Assembly: GCA_964499955.1 (NCBI GenBank)
Contig: CAZCMI010000009.1
Location: 1 to 30,526 of the forward strand
Origin: JAJYIV01 sp964499955
Lineage (GTDB): Bacteria; Patescibacteriota; Patescibacteriia; UBA9934; GWF2-40-263
Reading direction: 5' to 3'
Length of the DNA stretch: 30,526 bases
The translations under genes were made by a program, and so were the position numbers. Below the pieces are notes generated by a model. It was not told the DNA's origin, made no database searches, and saw only the letters and a program-made list of their open reading frames with translations. The number at the start of each line of letters is the position of its first letter. Position 1 is the stretch's first letter. Shown piece by piece: positions 1 through 6,891 of the stretch.

Positions 1-79
1 TAACCTGCGTGCGTGCGCAGCCTTGTGCGTAGACATCCCCATCTCCGCCTGGTAACGTGGGCGCACAACCAGCCGTACC

Positions 80-106
80 TCCCCTAGAGAGCCCTTCTCT
101 TGGGGA
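80..106 (+). terminator. Stem-loop upstream of uvrB
   Basis: An 11-nt arm at 80-90 pairs with 96-106 with one mismatch around a 5-nt loop, followed by GTTTGCG. It lies 26 nt before the uvrB start. It may be the weak terminator of a gene left of the window or a 5' UTR hairpin of uvrB. Bases 1-79 hold no gene that I can support. Confidence 0.35.
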
Positions 107-132
107 GTTTGCGCGTTTCAAGGAAAAACCCT

Positions 133-2211
133 ATGAATTTCCACCTCAAATCCGAGTACCAACCCGCCGGCGACCAGCCCAAGGCCATCGAGCAGCTGGA
201 GGCCGGGCTGCGCGCGGGCGAGCAGCACCAAACCCTGCTCGGCGTTACCGGCTCCGGCAAGACCTTCACCATGGCCAACGTGATCCAGCGCCTGCAGCGC
301 CCCACGCTGGTGATTGCTCACAATAAAACGCTCGCCGCCCAGCTGTGCAACGAGTTCCGCGAATTCTTCCCCGACGCCGCGGTGGAATACTTCGTGTCGT
401 ACTACGACTATTACCAGCCGGAGGCGTACATCGCGCGTTCCGACACCTACATCGAAAAGGAAAGCCAAATCAACGAGGAAATCGACCGTCTGCGCCACGC
501 CGCCACCCAGGCGCTGCTCACGCGCCGGGACGTCATCATCGTGGCGTCGGTTTCCTGCATTTACGGTTTGGGTTCGCCCAAGGAATACGAAGGGGTCGTG
601 CTGCACGTGAAGCGCGGCGACGAAACGCTGGGCCGCTCGGAACTGTTGCGCCGCCTGGTGGACATGCAGTTCGAACGCGTGGCGGGCGACATGAAGCGCG
701 GGTCGTTCCGCGGCAAGGGCAACGTGCTGGAAATCATGCCCATGAACGAGGAAAAGATTTACCGCGTCCTGCTCGACGGTGAAACCGTTTCGCGCATCCT
801 GGTGCTGGACCCGGTCACGCGCAAGGAATTGGAAGACGCGCCGGACTTCTGGCTATTCCCGGCCAAGCATTACGTCGTTTCGCCCGCGCGGCAGGCCAAG
901 GCGCTGGCCGACATCAAGGCCGAATTGGACGCCCAGCTCGCCGTCTTCGAGAAGGAAGGCAAGGTGCTGGAGGCCGAACGCATCTCCCGCCGCACGCGGT
1001 ACGACTTGGAAATGATCAAGAACATCGGCTACTGCAACGGCATCGAGAACTACTCGCGGCATTTCGACGGCCGGTCGCAAGGCGAGCCACCGTACACGCT
1101 GATGGACTATTTCCCCGAGGATTTCCTCACGTTCATCGACGAATCGCACGTGACGGTGCCGCAGATCGGCGGCATGTACGAGGGGGACCGCGCGCGCAAG
1201 GACAATCTGGTGAACTTCGGCTTCCGCCTGCCGTCCGCGCGGGACAACCGCCCGCTGAAGTTCAACGAGTTCGAAGGGAAGGTCGGGCAGACGGTGTACG
1301 TTTCCGCCACGCCGGGCAAATACGAGGTGCAGCGCAGCGCGCGGGTGGTGGAGCAGATCATCCGCCCCACGGGCCTGGTGGACCCGGAGGTGGACGTGCG
1401 GCCGGTGGTGCAGCAGGGCGACTATCCCGGCCAGGTGGCGGACCTCATCGAGGAAATCAAGGTGCGCGCCAAAAAGGACCAGCGCTCCCTGGTGACCACG
1501 CTCACCAAAAAGATGGCCGAGGATTTGACCGCTTTCCTGGGGGAGCAGGGCGTGAAGGTGCAATACCTGCACTCCGACGTGGAAACCCTGGACCGCATCA
1601 CCATCATCTCCGACCTGCGCAAGGGCGCGTACGACGTCATCGTCGGCGTGAACCTGTTGCGCGAGGGGCTGGACCTGCCGGAAGTGACGCTGGTGGCCAT
1701 TTTGGACGCGGACAAGGAGGGGTTCCTGCGCTCCGAGACGTCCATCATCCAGACCATCGGGCGCGCGGCGCGTAACGTGGAAGGCCGGGTGATTTTGTAC
1801 GCCGACGAGGTCACGGGTTCGCTCAAGCGCGCGCTGGCGGAAACCGAACGCCGCCGCACCATCCAGCTCGCCCACAACAAAAAGCACGGCATCACGCCCA
1901 AAACGGTGAAGAAGGCCATCACGGACATCCGCGCCGCCCTGGGCCTGGGCGACGGCCCGGCCGACGTGCGGAACATCCTCAAACTGGAAATGACCGCCGA
2001 ACCCCACGAAATCGCCGAGGTCATCAAGGAAAAGGAATACGACATGAAGGAATCCGCCCGCAAATTGGACTTCGAGACGGCCGCCATCCTGCGCGACGAA
2101 ATCGCCTTGCTGAAGAAGGAGATGCTGGCCAAGGAGAAGGGGAAGAAGGCCACGGTGCCGAGGAAGCGGAAGAAGACGCCGAAATCCGAAACCAAACCGC
2201 CCCGCGGATGA
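133..2211 (+). CDS. uvrB: UvrABC excinuclease subunit B
   Basis: UvrB is the helicase-like damage-verification subunit of nucleotide excision repair; it receives DNA from UvrA and recruits UvrC. The 692-residue product has a Walker A motif GVTGSGKT at residues 37-44, the beta-hairpin region rich in Tyr (YYDYYQPEAY) near 92-101, a DEAD-like IDESH at 335-339, the helicase C-terminal motifs ending in QTIGRAARN, and a C-terminal UVR coiled coil (ARKLDFETAAILRDEI). A Lys/Arg-rich tail follows it, slightly longer than usual. ATG 133 is chosen over an upstream in-frame TTG because AAGGAAA lies just ahead and the protein then starts at the family's normal N-terminus. The last codons lie inside a 47-nt repeat that also forms the minus-strand terminator of the neighbouring tRNA-like gene. 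uvrA follows on the same strand after about 300 nt. Confidence 0.97.
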   Translation: MNFHLKSEYQPAGDQPKAIEQLEAGLRAGEQHQTLLGVTGSGKTFTMANVIQRLQRPTLVIAHNKTLAAQLCNEFREFFPDAAVEYFVSYYDYYQPEAYIARSDTYIEKESQINEEIDRLRHAATQALLTRRDVIIVASVSCIYGLGSPKEYEGVVLHVKRGDETLGRSELLRRLVDMQFERVAGDMKRGSFRGKGNVLEIMPMNEEKIYRVLLDGETVSRILVLDPVTRKELEDAPDFWLFPAKHYVVSPARQAKALADIKAELDAQLAVFEKEGKVLEAERISRRTRYDLEMIKNIGYCNGIENYSRHFDGRSQGEPPYTLMDYFPEDFLTFIDESHVTVPQIGGMYEGDRARKDNLVNFGFRLPSARDNRPLKFNEFEGKVGQTVYVSATPGKYEVQRSARVVEQIIRPTGLVDPEVDVRPVVQQGDYPGQVADLIEEIKVRAKKDQRSLVTTLTKKMAEDLTAFLGEQGVKVQYLHSDVETLDRITIISDLRKGAYDVIVGVNLLREGLDLPEVTLVAILDADKEGFLRSETSIIQTIGRAARNVEGRVILYADEVTGSLKRALAETERRRTIQLAHNKKHGITPKTVKKAITDIRAALGLGDGPADVRNILKLEMTAEPHEIAEVIKEKEYDMKESARKLDFETAAILRDEIALLKKEMLAKEKGKKATVPRKRKKTPKSETKPPRG

Positions 2212-2221
2212 GGCGGGGCGG
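2189..2221 (-). terminator. Terminator of tRNA-like locus 1
   Basis: A 9-bp perfect GC stem (2197-2205 with 2213-2221, loop 2206-2212) is followed on the minus strand by TTTGGTTT. The loop holds the uvrB TGA stop, so the element serves the minus-strand RNA while overlapping the uvrB coding end. An identical stem stands at 6042-6066. Confidence 0.7.
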
Positions 2222-2235
2222 CGGCTGGTCCCGGG
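2189..2235. repeat. 47-nt direct repeat, copy 1
   Basis: These 47 bases recur without mismatch at 6034-6080. Both copies hold the terminator stem and the GGTCCCGGG segment that follows each tRNA-like gene on the minus strand. Similarity continues with small differences through the T-arm and the acceptor strand of the tRNA-like genes, and reappears at their promoters. Copy 1 overlaps the last codons of uvrB. Confidence 0.85.
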
Positions 2236-2240
2236 ATTTA

Positions 2241-2313
2241 TGGACCCGGCGGGAATCGAACCCGCGACTCAGGGTGACAATCCTTGCGAGGTTACCATTA
2301 CCTCCACGGGCCC
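2241..2313 (-). tRNA. tRNA-like gene 1, isotype unclear (Thr TGT or Asp GTC)
   Basis: Read on the minus strand, 73 nt fold as a tRNA. There is a 7-bp acceptor (GGGCCCG with CGGGTCC, one G-T pair), TG at 8-9, a 4-bp D stem GAGG/CCTC with a loop holding GG, a 5-bp anticodon stem with one A-C mismatch, a 4-nt variable region, a perfect T arm with TTCGAAT, and discriminator A. No CCA is encoded. Best pairing gives the loop ATTGTCA, anticodon TGT with an unusual C37. Shifting by one gives the canonical T33-GTC-A37 of tRNA-Asp but ruins the stem. It could be a real tRNA with an odd anticodon arm, or a tRNA-like RNA. It has its own promoter, a long leader hairpin and a terminator. The palindrome TCCCGGGA flanks it on both sides and could extend the precursor stem. 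Confidence 0.6.
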
Positions 2314-2342
2314 CAGTCGCCCATGTCCCGGGATGTTGGGAA

Positions 2343-2410
2343 ACGGAAAACCCCCTCCGTCCCAACCGCAACCAAGAAGGTTGAAGTCGGAACGGAAGGG
2401 GGAGTTCCGT
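2343..2410 (-). other. Long leader hairpin of tRNA-like locus 1
   Basis: Between the promoter and the tRNA-like gene, 2343-2373 pairs with 2379-2410. The outer part is ACGGAA/TTCCGT, then C5/G5, then CCGT and AACC segments with small bulges. On the minus strand the G5 run is followed by TTTT, so it could act as a terminator or attenuator ahead of the tRNA-like gene. Confidence 0.55.
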
Positions 2411-2454
2411 GCCACCCAGAGTAAGACCGTAGAGGTCCTCGCAAGGATAGAAAT

Positions 2455-2483
2455 ATTCAACCACAAAATTTCCCCCTTGTCAA
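2455..2483 (-). promoter_or_regulatory. Promoter of tRNA-like locus 1
   Basis: On the minus strand a perfect -35 TTGACA (2478-2483) stands 17 bp from -10 TTGAAT (2455-2460), with TGG directly before the -10 (extended -10). Just upstream, TGTGGATAA on the plus strand (2493-2501) matches a DnaA box. The same arrangement recurs at 6271-6317. Confidence 0.65.
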
Positions 2484-2508
2484 CGCCCACGCTGTGGATA
2501 ACGAACCT

Positions 2509-5100
2509 ATGCACGACAAAATCACCATCAAAGGCGCGCGCGAGCACAACCTCAAGAACATTTCGCTTGAGCTGCCGCGCAACAAACTGATCACCATCAC
2601 GGGGTTGTCGGGTTCCGGCAAGTCCAGCTTGGCGTTCGACACCATTTTCGCCGAGGGGCAGCGCCGCTACGTGGAATCCCTGTCCGCGTACGCCCGCCAG
2701 TTCCTCGGGCAGATGGAAAAGCCGGACGTGGACGAAATCGAAGGGCTGTCGCCGGCCATCTCGATCGACCAGAAGGCCCACAGCGCCAACCCGCGTTCCA
2801 CCGTGGCCACCATCACGGAGATTTACGACTACCTGCGCGTGCTGTTCGCCCGCGTGGGCCAGCCGCATTGCGTGAAGTGCCACAAGCCCATCGCCAAGCT
2901 CACCAACGAGGAAATGGTGGACGTGGTGCTGCGCGGGCTGGAGGAACACGGCACGCCGGCCAAGAGCGCCGACAAGGGAACGGACAAGGCCGTCAAGGGA
3001 AAAAAGGGCGCGGTGGACATCCTCGCGCCGGTGGTGCGCGGCCGCAAGGGCGAGTACTACCAACTCCTGTACGACCTGTATAACTCCGGCTTCGCGCGGG
3101 TGCGCATCGACGGGAAAATGCACGCGCTCAACGAGCAAATCAAACTCTCCCGCTACCAGCAGCACACCATCGAAGTTGTGGTGGACAGCATCCCGGCGGC
3201 CCTGCTCCCGCCCGTCACCAAGGGCGAGGACGGCGGGCGCGCGCTGAAAGACGTGCGCCAGCGCCTGGCCGAAGCCCTCGAAACCGCGGTGGAGCGCGGC
3301 GAGGACGTCGCGGTGGTCGTCTATCCCGACGGCACGGAGCGCCTGTTGTCGTCCAAGTTCAGCTGCCCGGACGACGGGTTTTCCTTCCCGGAAGTGGAAC
3401 CGCGCCTGTTCTCCTTCAACTCGCCGTACGGCGCCTGCCCGGACTGCAGCGGCCTGGGCACCAAGGAGTTGTTCAGCGAAGAACCGTGCCCGACCTGCAA
3501 AGGGAAGCGCCTGCGCCCCGAAGCGCTGCACGTCTGGCTGCCGGCGGAAAATGCGGGCCTTTCGATCGTGGACGTGACGGGCCTGTCCATCGAAAAGGCC
3601 GCCGAGTACTTCATGACCATCCCGCTGACGGAACGGCAGAAGGAAATCGCCGGGCCGGTGATGAAGGAAATCCTCAACCGCCTCCAGTTCATGCTGGACG
3701 TCGGCCTGCATTATCTCACCCTGAACCGCGCGGCGGGCACGCTCTCCGGCGGAGAGGCGCAGCGCATCCGCCTGGCCTCGCAGGTCGGTTCGCGGCTGGT
3801 GGGCGCCATGTACGTGTTGGACGAACCCACCATCGGCCTGCACCAGCGCGACAACGACCGGCTGATCAGCACGCTCATCGGCCTGCGGGACGCCGGCAAC
3901 ACGGTCATCGTGGTCGAACATGACGAAGACACCATCCGCGCGTCGGACCACATGGTGGAAATCGGCCCGGCGGCGGGGGTGCACGGCGGGCAGGTGATGG
4001 CGAACGCTGCGGTGCCGGCCGTCTTCGAGACGCCGAACTCGCTCACGGGCGCGTACCTCACCGGCAAGAAAACCATCCCCGTGCCGGAACAGCGGCGCGG
4101 CGTGGGCAAGGACGTCGTCAAAATCCGCGGCGCCAGCGAGAACAACCTGAAGAACGTGGACGTGGACGTGCCGCTGCGCCGGTTCGTCTGCGTGACGGGC
4201 GTGTCGGGTTCCGGCAAGTCCACGCTGGCGTACGACACCATGTACAAGGAACTGGCGCGGCGCCTGTACGGCAGCACGGCCGTGCCGGGGCGCCACCGCG
4301 CGCTCATGGGCGTCGAGTACATCGACAAGGCCATTTTGATGGACCAGTCGCCCATCGGGCGCACGCCGCGTTCCAACCCGGCCACGTACACCGGCGCGTG
4401 GGGCCCGGTGCGCGAGCTGTTCGCCGCCACGGCGGAGGCGCGCTTCCGCGGGTACAAGCCCGGCCGCTTCAGCTTCAACACGCCCGGCGGGCGCTGCGAG
4501 AACTGCGAGGGCCACGGCACCATCGCCATCGAAATGCACTTCCTGCCCACGGTCTACGTCGCCTGCGACGTATGCAAGGGCAAGCGCTTCGACCGCGAGA
4601 CCCTGGAAATCGAATACAAGGAGAAGAACATCTACCAGATTTTGGAGATGACGGTGGAAGAGGCCGTCGTGTTTTTCAAGGACGTCCCGCCCATCCACGA
4701 CAAGCTGTTCACGTTGAACGAAGTCGGCCTGGGGTATTTGAAGGTGGGGCAGCCCGCGCCCACGCTCTCCGGCGGGGAGGCGCAGCGCGTAAAACTGGCC
4801 ACCGAGCTGGCCAAGCGTTCCACCGGCCGCACGCTGTACCTGCTCGACGAGCCGACCACCGGCCTGCATTTCGAAGACGTGAAGCGGCTGCTGGAGGTGC
4901 TGCACGCCCTGGTGGACAAGGGGAATTCCGTCATCGTCATCGAGCACAACCTGGACGTGATCAAGACGGCGGACTGGCTGATCGACATGGGTCCCGAAGG
5001 CGGCGACCTGGGCGGCACCGTGGTGGTGGCCGGCACGCCGGAGGACGTCGCACGCCACGCCGGCAGCGCGACGGGGGAGTACTTGCGGCGGATGCTCTAA
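2509..5100 (+). CDS. uvrA: UvrABC excinuclease subunit A
   Basis: UvrA is the ABC-type ATPase dimer that finds DNA damage and loads UvrB. The 863-residue protein has both ATPase halves: Walker A GLSGSGKSS at 32-40 and GVSGSGKST near 564, and two signature motifs LSGGEAQR, each followed by a Walker B ending in LDEPT. The zinc modules include CPDC..CPTC and CENC..CDVC. The first zinc module starts CPDD (C286, D289) where most UvrAs have C-x2-C, so one ligand is Asp. The protein is shorter than the usual 930-960 residues. ATG 2509 gives the family N-terminus (MHDKITIKGAREHNLKN). An in-frame GTG at 2494 lies within the DnaA-box-like element and is less likely. It ends at the bidirectional terminator shared with folD. 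Confidence 0.97.
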   Translation: MHDKITIKGAREHNLKNISLELPRNKLITITGLSGSGKSSLAFDTIFAEGQRRYVESLSAYARQFLGQMEKPDVDEIEGLSPAISIDQKAHSANPRSTVATITEIYDYLRVLFARVGQPHCVKCHKPIAKLTNEEMVDVVLRGLEEHGTPAKSADKGTDKAVKGKKGAVDILAPVVRGRKGEYYQLLYDLYNSGFARVRIDGKMHALNEQIKLSRYQQHTIEVVVDSIPAALLPPVTKGEDGGRALKDVRQRLAEALETAVERGEDVAVVVYPDGTERLLSSKFSCPDDGFSFPEVEPRLFSFNSPYGACPDCSGLGTKELFSEEPCPTCKGKRLRPEALHVWLPAENAGLSIVDVTGLSIEKAAEYFMTIPLTERQKEIAGPVMKEILNRLQFMLDVGLHYLTLNRAAGTLSGGEAQRIRLASQVGSRLVGAMYVLDEPTIGLHQRDNDRLISTLIGLRDAGNTVIVVEHDEDTIRASDHMVEIGPAAGVHGGQVMANAAVPAVFETPNSLTGAYLTGKKTIPVPEQRRGVGKDVVKIRGASENNLKNVDVDVPLRRFVCVTGVSGSGKSTLAYDTMYKELARRLYGSTAVPGRHRALMGVEYIDKAILMDQSPIGRTPRSNPATYTGAWGPVRELFAATAEARFRGYKPGRFSFNTPGGRCENCEGHGTIAIEMHFLPTVYVACDVCKGKRFDRETLEIEYKEKNIYQILEMTVEEAVVFFKDVPPIHDKLFTLNEVGLGYLKVGQPAPTLSGGEAQRVKLATELAKRSTGRTLYLLDEPTTGLHFEDVKRLLEVLHALVDKGNSVIVIEHNLDVIKTADWLIDMGPEGGDLGGTVVVAGTPEDVARHAGSATGEYLRRML

Positions 5101-5115
5101 GAAGGAGGGCGAACG

Positions 5116-5144
5116 AAAAACCGTCCCTTACGGGGCGGTTTTTT
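5116..5144. terminator. Bidirectional terminator between uvrA and folD
   Basis: A 7-bp stem (5121-5127 with 5132-5138, one G-T pair, loop 5128-5131) is flanked by A5 on the left and T6 on the right, so it can stop transcripts from both sides. The folD stop codon lies in the loop. Confidence 0.85.
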
Positions 5145-5976
5145 GCATGCGGGTTTGCGTGTGCGCCTTCAGCACGTTGAGCAAGAGGTACGCGACGGTG
5201 AGCGGGCCGACGCCGCCGGGCACGGGGGAGATCCAGCCGGCCACGGGGTCCACGCTCGCCCGATCCGCGTCGCCGAGCAGCTTGCCGTTTACCTTGGTCG
5301 TTCCCACGTCGATCACGATGGCGCCCGGTTTGAGGCAGTCGCCCGTGATGATGCCCGGCGCTCCCGCTGCCGCGATCACGATGTCGGCGGCGAGCACGCG
5401 CGCGGCGGCACAGGCGAAGCGGTCCGGCGGCACGACCGTGGTTTCCACGCCGCGTTCGCGCAGCAACGCGACGAGCGGCGCGGCGAACAGTGCGCTGCCC
5501 ACGAATTCGGCGCGCATACCGCGTACGTTCACCCCCGTTGCATCCAGTAATTTCATCACGCCCAAGTGTACCGGCGGGGCCAGGCACGGCCGTCCCTCGG
5601 CGCAGGCGCGCACGTTTTCCGGGTGGAAGCCGTCCACGTCCTTGGCCGGCGCAATCGCCCCTGCCACGCGGTCGGCGTCCTGGGAGGGCAGGGGGAGCTG
5701 CACCAAAATCCCGTCCACGTCCGCCCGCGCGTTCAACTCTTCAATCTTGGCGACCAGCGCCGCTTCGTCCGCGTCGGCCGGGTACGCATGCCGCTCAAAA
5801 CGAATCCCCGCTTCCTCGCACGCCTTTTCCTTCAAGGCAACGTACAGGTGCGACGCCGGATCGTCCCCGACCAACAACACCGCCAACCCCGGCACACGGG
5901 GCAGGGCGGCGACGCGTTCCTTCACCTTGCCGCGCACGGCCGCGGCCAAGGTTTTTCCGCCCAAGAGATGCGCCAT
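5128..5976 (-). CDS. folD: Bifunctional methylenetetrahydrofolate dehydrogenase/cyclohydrolase
   Basis: FolD interconverts 5,10-methylene-THF, methenyl-THF and 10-formyl-THF in the cytosol. The 282-residue product has the substrate and catalytic segment VGDDPASHLYVALKEKACEEAG (given here as its key residues Y45, K49 and K51), DVDGILVQLPLP, DVDGFHPEN and the C-terminal PGGVGPLT. The usual nucleotide-binding loop GRSxxVGxP is replaced by GSALFAAP, and PCTP by PCLAP, so cofactor preference or activity may differ. ATG 5976 gives the normal length; no Shine-Dalgarno is visible, so it may be leaderless. Together with glyA at 6.9 kb it covers one-carbon metabolism, but the tRNA-like locus separates them. 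Confidence 0.93.
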   Translation of the reverse strand: MAHLLGGKTLAAAVRGKVKERVAALPRVPGLAVLLVGDDPASHLYVALKEKACEEAGIRFERHAYPADADEAALVAKIEELNARADVDGILVQLPLPSQDADRVAGAIAPAKDVDGFHPENVRACAEGRPCLAPPVHLGVMKLLDATGVNVRGMRAEFVGSALFAAPLVALLRERGVETTVVPPDRFACAAARVLAADIVIAAAGAPGIITGDCLKPGAIVIDVGTTKVNGKLLGDADRASVDPVAGWISPVPGGVGPLTVAYLLLNVLKAHTQTRMQKTAP

Positions 5977-6033
5977 AATGCGGCGATCATGCCACGGACG
6001 GGCGCGCGCATCAAGACCGGCTGCCACGTACAC

Positions 6034-6080
6034 AAACCAAACCGCCCCGCGGATGAGGCGGGGCGGCGGCTGGTCCCGGG
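6034..6080. repeat. 47-nt direct repeat, copy 2, with terminator
   Basis: Identical to 2189-2235. It contains the 9-bp stem 6042-6050 with 6058-6066, followed on the minus strand by TTTGGTTT, which would end the transcript of tRNA-like locus 2 just before folD. Confidence 0.85.
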
Positions 6081-6085
6081 CAATA

Positions 6086-6153
6086 TGGACCCGGCGGGGA
6101 TCGAACCCGCTGTCGTTGGTGTCAAATCAACCAAGGCAACCATGCCCGGGCCC
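6086..6153 (-). tRNA. tRNA-like gene 2, non-canonical core
   Basis: On the minus strand, 68 nt have the same acceptor (GGGCCCG/CGGGTCC), a perfect T arm (GCGGG TTCGATC CCCGC) and discriminator A as the locus at 2241. The core is odd. The D arm is only GGC-ATGGTT-GCC with no spacer from the acceptor. The anticodon arm is TTGGT/ACCAA closing a 9-nt loop TGATTTGAC. Possible readings are GAC (Val) or TGA (Ser), and neither gives a normal 7-nt loop. I call it tRNA-like: either a divergent or decaying tRNA or a tRNA-mimicking small RNA. Promoter, hairpin and terminator are arranged as in locus 1. Confidence 0.5.
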
Positions 6154-6192
6154 AGAAGCCCGAACGGACACGGCCCGCACATCCGGGAGGAA

Positions 6193-6238
6193 AATAAAGA
6201 ACCCCCAACGGGTTTAACCGTAGGGGGTATTCTTTATT
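6193..6238 (-). terminator. Strong hairpin between promoter and tRNA-like gene 2
   Basis: AATAAAGAA (6193-6201) pairs with TTCTTTATT (6230-6238). Inside it C5 pairs with G5 and ACGG with CCGT around a 6-nt loop. On the minus strand T-rich sequence follows. It could end the transcript of the upstream membrane-protein gene or attenuate the tRNA-like gene. Confidence 0.7.
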
Positions 6239-6270
6239 GACACCAACGCTTTACCTTAGTTGACGTTCCC

Positions 6271-6299
6271 ATTCAACCACGAATTTTTCCTTTTGTGAA
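6271..6299 (-). promoter_or_regulatory. Promoter of tRNA-like locus 2
   Basis: Minus-strand -35 TTCACA (6294-6299), 17-bp spacer, extended -10 TGG-TTGAAT (6271-6276). It is very close to the promoter at 2455-2483, including an upstream TGTGGATAT (6309-6317, plus strand) matching the DnaA-box-like element there. Confidence 0.6.
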
Positions 6300-6333
6300 C
6301 GCCGACGTTGTGGATATTTTCGGCGTCCGGGCG

Positions 6334-6879
6334 TTAATCGCGCTTCTTTTTGGTCAGCGACGCGCCCAGCGCGATCACCGCGAGGACGCCCGCGTACAGG
6401 CCGACACCCTGCGCGAAGCTCATCGGAATGCTCCGCAACGATCCGAGGACGAACGCCGTCAGCCAGGAGACGAAGGAAATGGCGCCGGAGGCCATGGCGA
6501 TTTTGCGCACCGCGTCCGGCAGGGACTTTGCCGGGGCGACGTGGGCGTGGAAGGCGATCCTCCGCAGCCGGGGCGTCAGGTAGACGTTCAGCACGATGCC
6601 GTTGAGCGTGAGCAGCGCGACGACGACCATCTTCACCTGGAATTTCGCCGAGGCGAGCATTTCCGGCCGCAGGGACACCAGCACGACGCCCGTCAGAAGG
6701 AGGAGGGCGAGCGCGGCCCAAATGACGTGGGAGCACAGCGCCAGCGTGTCCGATTCCCGTTTCGTGATCTTGTGGTCCTTGAGGAAATTGAACACGAAGT
6801 AGTCCGTGATGACGACGGTGCCGATGCCGACCGAAGCGGCCAGGGCGTGCAGGATGACGAGGACGGTGCGGAGATCCAT
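6334..6879 (-). CDS. Small multi-pass membrane protein
   Basis: The 181-residue product is mostly hydrophobic, with about five predicted membrane segments (roughly 5-30, 48-68, 82-100, 127-148 and 155-173) and a Lys/Arg-rich C-terminal tail (TKKKRD). The short HKITKRESD segment after the first helix should face the cytosol. I do not recognise the family with certainty. It starts 13 nt after the glyA stop on the same strand and is probably co-transcribed with it. Function is unknown. Confidence 0.75.
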   Translation of the reverse strand: MDLRTVLVILHALAASVGIGTVVITDYFVFNFLKDHKITKRESDTLALCSHVIWAALALLLLTGVVLVSLRPEMLASAKFQVKMVVVALLTLNGIVLNVYLTPRLRRIAFHAHVAPAKSLPDAVRKIAMASGAISFVSWLTAFVLGSLRSIPMSFAQGVGLYAGVLAVIALGASLTKKKRD

Positions 6880-6891
6880 AGGCGGCCGAGG

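Noticed and set aside
2410..2419. T-box riboswitch signal (GGGTGGCAC on the minus strand, before the long leader hairpin)
   Set aside because: The conserved UGGNACC is not complete, no synthetase or amino-acid gene follows, and the second locus lacks the motif.
2269..5058. 929-codon open frame on the strand opposite uvrA
   Set aside because: It is a compositional shadow of the high-GC uvrA gene; the product is low-complexity and lacks recognisable domains.
6086..6153. tmRNA (ssrA) interpretation of the tRNA-like locus
   Set aside because: There is no long insert or tag reading frame between the acceptor halves, and the 5' consensus of tmRNA is absent.
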